From: Trichomonas tenax
Taxonomy: Eukaryota; Parabasalia; Trichomonadida; Trichomonadidae
Assembly (NCBI GenBank): GCA_023091735.1
Contig: JALKBU010000008.1
Coordinates: 1 to 64,000, forward strand
Direction: 5' to 3'
DNA length: 64,000 bases
Shown here one piece after another: positions 49,892-59,000 of the stretch (the stretch's first letter is position 1; the number at the start of each line of letters is the position of its first letter). The notes beneath the pieces are model-generated. The model was not told the DNA's origin and searched no databases. It saw nothing but the letters and a program-made list of their open reading frames with translations. A program made the translations under genes and the position numbers.

Positions 49892-51337
49892 TTAGCGTTG
49901 ACTAACAGAAGAAATCATTTCTTGCATCTCATGTTGTTCAACTTCCAAGATATTTCTGATATTTGTCAATGTTGTTTGATCTTCGAGAGACTTCAAGCGA
50001 GCTAATTCGATCTTGAGTCTCTCCATTCTTTGTGCAACGCGAAGTTGAGCACCAGTTCTCATTGCAGTGACTTTGGCGAATTCTCTCTGTGTTTCCTTCT
50101 TTGCATTCTCGTCTTCTTGTGCGAGTCTCTTCGATCTCTCTAACTCGTAGTCATGAGCGAGTCTTCTTCTTCTTGCTTGAGCGATCTTTTCATCTCTATC
50201 GACAATAGTTTGTGCAACAGCAAGCATATCACGTGATCTCGCTTGTTCAGCACACTGTTGTGCTTCAGCGGACTCTTGAAAGAATTCTTCTCTGAGTTTT
50301 TGATTCTCTTGTTCAACAGCGTCTCTCGTTGATTTAACTCTATTGAGTTTTTCTTGCTCATTCCTTGCGATTTCTTGATATTTGTTCCTAATGTCTTGAG
50401 TGATTCTATCTCTATTTGCATTGAACTGATTTTCTTTGTTCTTTATCGATTCTAAGATAGTGTTGCGACGAGCTTCTTCGCGTGATTTGAGTGTCTCAGC
50501 AATCTCTTGATAAGACCTGATTTGAGGTGGCTGGTGTAATAATCTCGCTGTATGCGCCTGTTTCTGCCAGTTTTGGAATCTTTCATCGCTCTTTGTAAGA
50601 TTTTGCTTCATTAATTTGATCTTATCATCCAAAATCTGCTTGGAGCGTTCTCTTGCTGACTGTATCTGTTTCTCTTTCTCAATCCATTGATCGTGCCTTT
50701 GCTTTTGTATTTCTTGACGAATTTGATTTCTTCGAATTTCTGCTGCATCTGGTTCCGCGGGTTTGTATTCAGGAGGTTCAAAAACTTTTTCTCGTGACTT
50801 GAATGTGAAATTCATTGCTCTAACTTGTGCGGTTCTCAAGATTTCCGCATGTTGACGAGAAATTTCAGCTGTTCGAGCCATTGTCTTTTGCATGGCTAGC
50901 TCAGCAAGAATCTGGGAGTGTATTTCACGCAGTCTTTTCATGAACATATGCTTTAACGTATTATTAACTTTTTGTTCTTGCATTTGGATTTGATTTTTAT
51001 CTTTTTCGATTCTTATTAATGTTCTTCTGACTTCAGCACTTACAACCTTCTCTCCTGTGTTCTCTAATAACACTTCTCTGCGTTTTTCTTTGATTTGATC
51101 GATTAACTGTCTTCTATTTTCTTCATATTTATTGTAAAAGAATTGAGTGACTGTATCATCACATCCTGCTTTAACAAATTCTTGCATTCCTCGCACATTT
51201 AATTCATTTAATGTGATACCGAGTCTTTTCATCGCTTCTAATGATGCAGGTTCATTGATGTTGCACTGGGGATTGTTAATGTTAAAGTCTTCTATCGAAA
51301 TTAATGGTCTAAGAGGAGGAATTCCTTCGTTATTCAT
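49892..51337 (-). CDS. coiled-coil protein with SLEAMKRLGI motif (481 aa)
   Basis: The N-terminus (MNNEGIPPLRPLISIEDF) leads to PASLEAMKRLGITLNEL and MQEFVKAGCDDTVTQFF (residues about 25-65). From memory, a similar SLEAC.RLG..P.EL motif precedes the coiled coil in some eukaryotic, possibly cilium-linked proteins. Residues about 70-475 are continuous highly charged coiled coil with many Arg/Gln/Glu (YQEIAETLKSREEARR, IAQARRRRLAHDYELE). A longer frame starts at 51445, but I chose ATG 51337: the extra 36 residues look like spacer, and GAAAAGTGAAAAAATC, a partial initiator-like motif, lies about 25 nt upstream of 51337. A cytoskeletal or flagellar role is possible. Confidence 0.8.
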   Translation of the reverse strand: MNNEGIPPLRPLISIEDFNINNPQCNINEPASLEAMKRLGITLNELNVRGMQEFVKAGCDDTVTQFFYNKYEENRRQLIDQIKEKRREVLLENTGEKVVSAEVRRTLIRIEKDKNQIQMQEQKVNNTLKHMFMKRLREIHSQILAELAMQKTMARTAEISRQHAEILRTAQVRAMNFTFKSREKVFEPPEYKPAEPDAAEIRRNQIRQEIQKQRHDQWIEKEKQIQSARERSKQILDDKIKLMKQNLTKSDERFQNWQKQAHTARLLHQPPQIRSYQEIAETLKSREEARRNTILESIKNKENQFNANRDRITQDIRNKYQEIARNEQEKLNRVKSTRDAVEQENQKLREEFFQESAEAQQCAEQARSRDMLAVAQTIVDRDEKIAQARRRRLAHDYELERSKRLAQEDENAKKETQREFAKVTAMRTGAQLRVAQRMERLKIELARLKSLEDQTTLTNIRNILEVEQHEMQEMISSVSQR

Positions 51338-54147
51338 ATCAACGGATTTTTTTTTTGATTTTTTCACTTTTCGAAATTGTATATTTTTATGAGATCTGGT
51401 TTTGAGCAAATATTTATATCCTACATATAACTCAACAGCATTCAAGATTTTTCAATTTTAATTTCAAGGCATTGTTTTTTTTTTCTTTTTCATTCTTCAA
51501 CTCTTTGTTCTCCATTATCATGAACTCATTCACATATTTATATTGAAGAATAGATCAATCTAAAGTTCGGCATTAATTTTGTTTCTTTATCCGACAGCTA
51601 AATAATAAAGAAATGTGATGTTGAATTTTGATGCATTTTTAAGTATGAATATGCACTAACAAGATGTATAATAAGCTGCCAAATTACACAGATTATGGCT
51701 GAATTATGTGAAGCATATTCTTCAATGCTTAAAAACCATTCAATTCATGTAACTATATCAATTTGTGGAACATTCAAATGTTGAAATTCTAATGGTTTTA
51801 TTCATTCATAAGTTGTTAGTGAAGCCATTCGCTAAAGACCCAAAGTCTCTTTTTGGCACATCAACATGACTGAAGATTTGATATTTAGTTTTTTTCAGAA
51901 ATTGAAAGGTATTTACACGACAGAAACCAACATTACACGTCAAATTTCATTTCATTTTTTTTAAATAATTAGTATTTTAGCCAAACGATGTGATGCATGA
52001 ACTATACACAAGGATTATACCATAATTTCAAAGTGATCAGATCGTAAATCCGATGATTCGGTTCCAGAAAAAAACATCTCACAGCAAAATTTCCCATTCT
52101 TTGAGAGTAAGCCAATCACAGCTCAGAGAGGCAGAATCAAAGGCGATCAATGTCTGATTCGGACTCGTTCTTTCCCAAAAAGGCCTTCTCACTCCCTTCA
52201 GCATTCAGGATTTTCTTTAAATTTAAATATTATACTAGGATAGTACTCAGCATTCTAGTATCGAAAGATCTAAGCATGATTAACGCAGAATTTTAATTTC
52301 GCTTTTCAGTAAATTATTAATTTACGTGTCAAATTTAAATTTGAAAGTAACATAGTTCGATTGGGGACATCTATATTTTTTTGTATTTTAAAAATTTTGG
52401 CACATAATACAATCATGAATAAGTTAAATAATTTCAAATATCATAAGAGTGATAACACTTAATATTTCCCATGAAATTGGGCTAATATTTCAAGTGCACA
52501 TACATCAAAAAGCATTGGGCGGAAATACGCAAATTACGTTATTTTTTACTCAATAGACAATTGGAAAATGCGTAAGTGCTGCATACTTATACATCAGCAT
52601 GATTTGCGAGAAAAAGATTTTGAAATATTTATCTAATAATATAGTTTTTTTCACATTTCAAACTGTTTTTGAGGTTTAATTAATTTTTAAATCACTACAT
52701 TATCTTCATTTTAGATATACATTATTATGACCAACACTGATTGTTTTTTTGTAAATTTCAAAAATTTACTCCTATAGGTGAAATTTAAATTATAAGAAAT
52801 AAATGTAATTATAAATTTCGCAACGTTGAAAAACTTATTTGTCACTACTGATTGATATTATTTGAGAAATTTGAAAAAATTCATTTTGCAAAAATTAAAT
52901 TAAGCGCAATAAAGATATTAATAAAGTCACGGGATAAAGGGGCAAACGCTGTTTTATTTAGGAAATAAATATATTACGTTATATAGGCTCTATATAGCAT
53001 TCCAAAGCTATATACACCATAATAAATTTTTCCATTCAAAATGGGGCAAACGCGTAAAATCAACACACGTTTAAATTTTTTTATCATCCAAAATTTTTTA
53101 CGGAACTTTCGCACAAGTTATCTCAAAGACTCATCTTCTGATGAAGAATTTGAGTTCCGTGCAACTCCGCAGGCACCAGCATATGGTACCTGGATGCTTA
53201 CGCTAAATTTGAGTAAGATATTAAATCGTGAAAATTTTTTTCAAAAGCTTTGATATTATCTAGTGAATTGGGTTGAGAAGGTCCAGTGCGTAGTGAACTT
53301 CAGCATACTTTTGCTGGAGTCCATTTGCAATCTTCTGTAAGATTTTTTTTCGTTCATAATTTTGTCAAGCAAACTTAACGTACGAAAAAAATTAACGACC
53401 CCCTCTTTACATAACGCATCTTAACCACATAACAAGTCTCATTTAATAATGTTTAGTATTATTTTGGAGACTTTCTTGTGTCAAACCTTCATTCAAAATA
53501 GCTAGTCACTTTTATATTTTTTGACAAAGACGTTAAGTTTTGACAATTGACAAATTTCTAAATTTTAGGCGAATTATACACAAATATGATAAATCTCAAA
53601 TAAAATCGAAATATTTTAACTGATTTTGTTACAGAATCTCAATGAAATAATAATGCAAATGATCAACATATACCTTGTTTAATCAATTTGTGAAAGGAGT
53701 GCAGTATTTCAATGTCCTTCGCCAGTTTCGCTTAGCAAACATTACTACTCCTTTCACAGTATGCCACATATTATACCATTTCATTTTTGAACCAAACCTG
53801 AATGCCAATTTTTTCCCCAGTTATCAACTTATAGAATAGAATGCACATATATAATTATTGATTTTATTGCATTCTGCTCTCTAACTTGCATCTAATTCCA
53901 AAATTTTGTTAATTTCGAAATATTTCGGTGAATATGTAACTTCAATTAAAATAACAATCTCATTGAATGAGGACCCTAGTCTTTATGCAAACTATAGTAC
54001 AAGCAATGGTGTGAATTCTTACTGTCCCTCGCAATCCAACACTTTTTACCTCTGGATACAACTTTTTACAATAAGAGTAAGAGTGCGAAGGCCTTTTTTT
54101 CCGCAATAAAGAAGCGATGCTAAAAAATGTCAGTTTGAATATACGGG
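51338..54147. other. intergenic 2.8 kb, no supported gene
   Basis: This long AT-rich stretch lies between divergent genes. TTTACACGACA (near 51911), TTACACGTCA (near 51941) and TTTACGTGTCA (near 52321) resemble initiator-like motifs but no intact gene follows. A small plus frame at 52150-52296 (MSDSDSFFPKKAFS) sits in locally GC-richer DNA and may be a relic on either strand. Frames at 53041-53253 and 53906-54109 look like chance. GGGGCAAACGC occurs twice (about 52939 and 53043). Confidence 0.45.
53689..53758. repeat. 12-bp-stem inverted repeat
   Basis: TGTGAAAGGAGT at 53689-53700 is exactly complementary to ACTCCTTTCACA at 53747-53758, with a 46-nt loop. It lies 400 bp upstream of the alcohol dehydrogenase start. 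It may be a regulatory cruciform or a small element end. Confidence 0.5.
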
Positions 54148-54157
54148 AAAAGTGTCA
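54148..54157 (+). promoter_or_regulatory. initiator-like motif AAAAGTGTCA before the dehydrogenase
   Basis: AAAAGTGTCA ends two bases before the ATG at 54160. The following TTATG leaves almost no leader. This is the tightest spacing seen on the plus strand. Confidence 0.5.
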
Positions 54158-54159
54158 TT

Positions 54160-55329
54160 ATGAAATTCATTTGGCGCAACACAACACAGGTCGCATTCGG
54201 CAAGGACGCTGTCAAGGAGTACATCCCACAGTTTGTTAAGCCAAAGAGCAGAATTCTCTGTACATACGGCGGTGGCTCCATCGAGAAGAATGGCTGCAAG
54301 CAGGACGTCCAACAAGCCTTAGATGCCATTGAATGCGAAGTCAGATGGGAGGGCGGCATCCCACCGAACCCAGAATACGATCGTCTCGTCGAAATCGCCA
54401 ACGTTTGCAAGACATACAAACCAGATCTCATCATCGCTGTCGGTGGCGGCTCAATCGTTGACGGCACAAAGTTCATCTCTCTCGCTGCTGCCCTTCCAGA
54501 CGACATTGATCCATGGGATATGATCATCAACGCCAAATTCCCAGATCGTCACCTCCCATTCGCTACAGTCATGACATTACCAGCCACAGGCAGTGAGTGG
54601 AACCATGGCTTCGTCATCTCCCGTCGTTCACTCAACGCTAAGGTCTCTGGTTCGAGATGCCAGATCACATATCCATATTTCTCACTCCTCGATCCAAAGT
54701 ACACAATGACACTCCCAATCCGCCAGCTCAGAAACGGCCTTTTCGACTCTTTCTGCCACATGATGGAACAGTACTGCACAGGTGAAGTTAACCCAATGTT
54801 CGACAACTTCTGGCTCTCTGCAATCAAGGAAGTCTTCGACATCACGGAGGCTATCATGGCTGAGGAGCAGACAGTCGAGGCACACGAGAGATTGATGATG
54901 TGCGCTCTCTTCGGTCTCAACAAGCTCTTCGGTATGGTCAAGGGACAGTGCTGGGCTATCCACACAATGGGACACCAGCTTACAGGCGTTTTCGGCATTG
55001 ATCACGCTGCTACACTCTCCATCGTCATGCCACACCTCTACAGAGAGCTCTTCGAGGAGAGAAAGGTCCACCTTGCTATGCTTGCAAGATTCGTCTTCGG
55101 TGCTGAGGGTTCTGATGACGAGTGCGCTCAGCGTGCTCTCAAGGAGATCGACAACTTCATCGACAGGATCGGCATTGCCAAGAAGGTCTCAGATTTCTGC
55201 CCAGTCAACCACACAGTCGACGACCTCATGAAGCAGCTTGAAGCCTTCACACACGGAAATCCATTCGGTTTCAAGGGTCAGGTTAGATCTGAGATGGCCA
55301 GAAGAATCTACGAGAAGGTCACAATCTAA
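54160..55329 (+). CDS. iron-type NADPH-dependent alcohol/aldehyde dehydrogenase (YqhD/BDH type, 389 aa)
   Basis: This is a group III (iron-containing) alcohol dehydrogenase that reduces aldehydes to alcohols with NADPH. The cofactor loop IIAVGGGSIVDGTKFISL is at residues about 92-109. Metal ligands are Asp196 and His200 in GLFDSFCHMMEQY, His268 in WAIHTMGHQLTG, and His282 in GIDHAATLSIVMPHLY, with the same spacing as bacterial YqhD. Length is normal. No signal or targeting sequence is obvious, so it is likely cytosolic. Codons are strongly biased to C and G at third positions, unlike most neighbours, which suggests high expression. Bacterial-type enzymes like this are common in anaerobic protists and probably came by ancient transfer. 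Minus-strand frames over it are shadows. Confidence 0.93.
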   Translation: MKFIWRNTTQVAFGKDAVKEYIPQFVKPKSRILCTYGGGSIEKNGCKQDVQQALDAIECEVRWEGGIPPNPEYDRLVEIANVCKTYKPDLIIAVGGGSIVDGTKFISLAAALPDDIDPWDMIINAKFPDRHLPFATVMTLPATGSEWNHGFVISRRSLNAKVSGSRCQITYPYFSLLDPKYTMTLPIRQLRNGLFDSFCHMMEQYCTGEVNPMFDNFWLSAIKEVFDITEAIMAEEQTVEAHERLMMCALFGLNKLFGMVKGQCWAIHTMGHQLTGVFGIDHAATLSIVMPHLYRELFEERKVHLAMLARFVFGAEGSDDECAQRALKEIDNFIDRIGIAKKVSDFCPVNHTVDDLMKQLEAFTHGNPFGFKGQVRSEMARRIYEKVTI

Positions 55330-55549
55330 ATTTAGATACTGTAATAAAGAGAAACAATTGCTATGTAACAATTTTTTTCCAAAATTATTTTCATTAAAAA
55401 TTAAGTAAACACATTATTGAAAATAATATAAAGGAATCACTTTGCTTCGATGAGTTTTTGATGTAGACAAAATATCAAAGGAATATTGATATAATTAAAT
55501 AGTGGAAATTTGATAAAGTGATTTTAGAAACTTGTGGATCTGATACAAC

Positions 55550-55759
55550 ATGAATGATCCAAAACTTTTCCCAAAGAGCAAAGAATCTTATCGTTATCAC
55601 CTTAAGAACCTTATGGTTGAAGCGGGTCTTGATAACAAATATTGTATGCATTCATTTCGCAAGGGAGCCGCTTGCGAAGCGGCAAAAAGCGGAGTGCCAG
55701 ACTCCAAGATCCAGGCAATGGGACGCTGAAAGAGTCTGCGCTTTACCAGATATACTTGA
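55550..55759 (+). pseudogene. tyrosine recombinase C-terminal relic
   Basis: The frame gives KSKESYRYHLKNLMVEA, then MHSFRKGAACEAAKSG and VPDSKIQAMGR, then TGA (55727-55729), then KSLRFTRYT and TGA. HSFRKGA...GVPD..IQ.MGRWKS..F.RY matches the C-terminal half of tyrosine recombinases of the Crypton/DIRS kind, with His and Arg of H-x-x-R and the Tyr of RYT. The first TGA stands exactly where these enzymes have Trp (TGG). The catalytic N-terminal part is absent; a TGA stands at 55541-55543. The ADH gene ends 220 bp before it. It is a dead mobile-element fragment, in locally higher GC. Confidence 0.65.
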
Positions 55760-56057
55760 ATAAGGTTATTACACCCACTAAAAATCGATTTTTTTATTAC
55801 CATTTCAAGGCGAAAAAAACCTAAGGAGAATTTGATCTCAAAATTCAAGGCATAACGATTAAAAAAATTTTCCCAAAAGAGACTCCCCTCCGTCACTTTT
55901 GGAAGAATTTTTCATATTGCAGTCTTGAGTAAGTTATATAGTACATCATTCAGGTATCAATATTTTCAAGTTTTAATACTATGGATTATGAGAAGTTTAC
56001 ATGGTGCTACAAGAAATTTTTTTGCTACAAGTTATTTTCCTGACGTTATATAAATAT
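55760..56057. other. spacer (55760-56057), nothing recognised
   Basis: AT-rich spacer between the recombinase relic and the large coiled-coil gene. It contains TTTTTTGCTACAAG and a TATA-like TATAAATATAAA next to the motif at 56058, but TATA-type promoters are not usual in trichomonads. Confidence 0.35.
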
Positions 56058-56067
56058 AAAAGTGACA
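56058..56067 (+). promoter_or_regulatory. initiator-like motif AAAAGTGACA before the large coiled coil
   Basis: AAAAGTGACA ends 9 nt before the ATG at 56077, identical to the copies at 19066 and 23726. Confidence 0.5.
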
Positions 56068-56076
56068 TCTCAAATT

Positions 56077-59000
56077 ATGACTGATCCAGGACCAAATAAA
56101 AATGTTCCAGGATCGTCAAATCCAATAGACATCGGTAGTAATGGCGGTAGTCCCCAAAATGGGCCGAAAGCCGTCAATTCACAACAATCATTCGAAGAAG
56201 ATGAAGTAAAAGCGCCTTTAGATGACAATTCCGAACTGAGCATCAGTGGAATTGAAGCCCCAAAGTCTTCTGTTCAGAATGATGCTGAATTTGGATTGAG
56301 ATTAGACAGAAGAATGAGCAGATACGCAAGCCGTGCACAATCTGGTGTGCAGCTAATGATGAAACCGGTAGAAGTGAATATAAGTTTAGCAGATTCTAAA
56401 GATTCATCAAATATTATGTCATCAAAAGAAATTTTCGCGGAACTTAATCAGTTGAGGAATCAATTTGCAGACCTTGACGATACTTATTCGACAGAGACAC
56501 AGAAATTGAGAAATTTGATTACAACACTTGAAAATTTGAAAAATAATGATACAAATGTTTCGATTATTGCTTATGATCCATCATTGTCATCGAGTAAAGA
56601 TAAAGTGGATTTTGCACAGATTGATAATCACATCCAATTCACTAGACAAATCTTAAGAGAACATCAAAAACTCCGCTTTGAAGATTCTTCTTTGCTTCAG
56701 CTTAAAAACGAATTAAGAGCAAAGAATTTGAAGATTATACAGATCGAAAACGATTACAAGAACAGACTGAAAAGATATAAATCTCAAGTTGAACAATTAT
56801 CAAACAATGAAGATCTGCAAAATGCATTAGAAAAGACATCATTATCTTCTTCGATCATTCAATCAGCAGCAGATGAACAACTCGATGTTTTACACTTATT
56901 GGAAAAATCAAAGAGTCTGACAAGACAAATCACTCCCAAATCATCATTGATTTTAGATGAAGACGAAGCTGACGTCCAAGAAGAGCTCAAAAAGCTTAAA
57001 GAAGAAATTTTGAAATTATCAACCGAGAATTCAGAATTAAAACACAAACTAGAATGGCAGGAGAAGTCAAACAAAGTTTTGCAGTCTACTCCAGCTGAGT
57101 TACAGCAAACTCTTCAAGAATTGAACTCTCAAAGACAAAAAGAAAGTGAAGAGAACCAACACCAGCTTCAAAATATAATAAACCAAATGAATCTTACGGA
57201 GCAGAACTGTCAGAAGCAGATTTCGAACCTGAAACAACTCCTTGAAAAAGCATCTTCGACAGATACGAAACAACTTCTTTTAGAAAACGCAGAACTCAGA
57301 GAACAAATCACCGCACTCACTTCAGAAAGGCATATAATGGAAGATGAGTCAATTATCAGCTCTAACTTTGATCTTGTCGATAAAGTTGATGAATTAAAAT
57401 CTGTTATTTGTAATAAAGACAAGAGAATCGGTGAATTGGAGTCTGCTATTTCAGACTCACAAGCTGACATTGAGGACTTGAAGAACGACCTCGAATTCAA
57501 GGCACACACACTTCAAGAACTTCAAGCTAAACTTGGATCTTCGAATATTCAACCAATATCTGTCAGCGGTGGTGATTCAGATCAAATTTCTCGTTACGAG
57601 AAACAGGTCGAAAGCCAGAAGTTGATTATCAAGAATTACGAGAATAAGATCGATGCTTTGACACAAGAAATTTACGAGAAAGACCAAAAGATTCAAAAAA
57701 TGATACAAACAACTCTTACTGAATGTGGAGGTGATGCAGCTGCTTATGAAGTAAAGATCACAAATCTTAATAACTACATCAAATTGCAGAACGACAAAAT
57801 GGCCGAAAAAGATGCTCAAATCGATCAACTCTCTGAAGCTCAACTCAATAATGAGATAAAGATTTCTGAATTAACAACAGCGCTTAATAACGAGAAAGTT
57901 GCCTCTTCTGAATTGAAGATTCAAATTGGCGATTTGGAGAATACTATCGCAAAGAATAACATCGAAAAGAAGCCCGGAGAACTTTATTTGTCTGAAGTTC
58001 CACAAGAAGTTCAAGCTCTCAAGAACAAGATGAACATTACTAATAATCTTGCCAAGCAACAAGGCGAGAAAATCAAGAACCTTGAGCAAGAAATCGTCAA
58101 AAAGAATAAGCAAATCGGTTCTATTGAAGAATTGCAAAAGAAGAGTCGTCTTCTTCAAAAGCAAATTCAAGACTATGAAAACAAGATCAGCCAGGATAAA
58201 CTTCAGAGTGGAGGAGGATCTGCTGACACAGCAAGTTTGCAGTTACAACTCAATAATGCAAACAAGTTCATAACAGAGCTCAACAAAAAAGTTGCTGAAC
58301 TCAGGAAGAACATTGAAGAGAAGGACAGACAATTATCTTCATTTATGTCCGAATCATTCACTTCTAAAGCAAACACAAGTGCTATTAATGCTGAATTGGC
58401 TGCAAAGAACAGAGTTATTCACGATCTTGAAGTAAGATTGAACTCAATTCAAGGAGGAGATTCAGATTTAATACTCAAGGAGAAACTTAACAAGATCGCA
58501 ATGCAGGAGAAGAGAATCAATACAATGAAATCTGAAATAGAAACTCTTAAGGGACAAATCTCAACATTGAATGGAGACCTCGTTGACAAACAGAAGACAA
58601 TCGATCAACAGAAAGCTCGTATTTATAACAGCAATCAACAAGTTCAGCGCTTGAACAATGAGATTATGGATCTCACAGCTAAAGTCAATGAATACGAAAT
58701 GCTCCAAGAGAAGCAGAAGAAAGAAAACAATATTTTGGCTTCCAAACTCAAGCAGAAAGATTCTCAAATCGAATCAATCAAAGATAAACTTTTCGAAGAA
58801 CAAAATAAGACATTCGATGCTATCAAACCGCCATTGAGTCTTCTAGTTTCTGATAGAGACCGACGAGCTGATGGTTTGAAGAGTTATAAGTCAAGTGGCA
58901 ATCTTAGACTCAATATCAATCCACCACCCGATCCAGAAGCAAACAACACAAGTCAGCTCGAACAATTCAAGTCCCTTAACAATAACATTAAGGAGCTTAA

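Noticed and set aside
52150..52296. 48-codon frame MSDSDSFFPKKAFS and a minus frame over the same bases
   Set aside because: The GC-richer part is only about 120 bp, and both strands look equally coding; not enough to call a gene.
53041..53253. 70-codon plus frame
   Set aside because: Low-complexity translation of AT-rich spacer without upstream motif.
53906..54109. 67-codon frame ahead of the dehydrogenase
   Set aside because: No homology, and the dehydrogenase has its own initiator-like motif after it.
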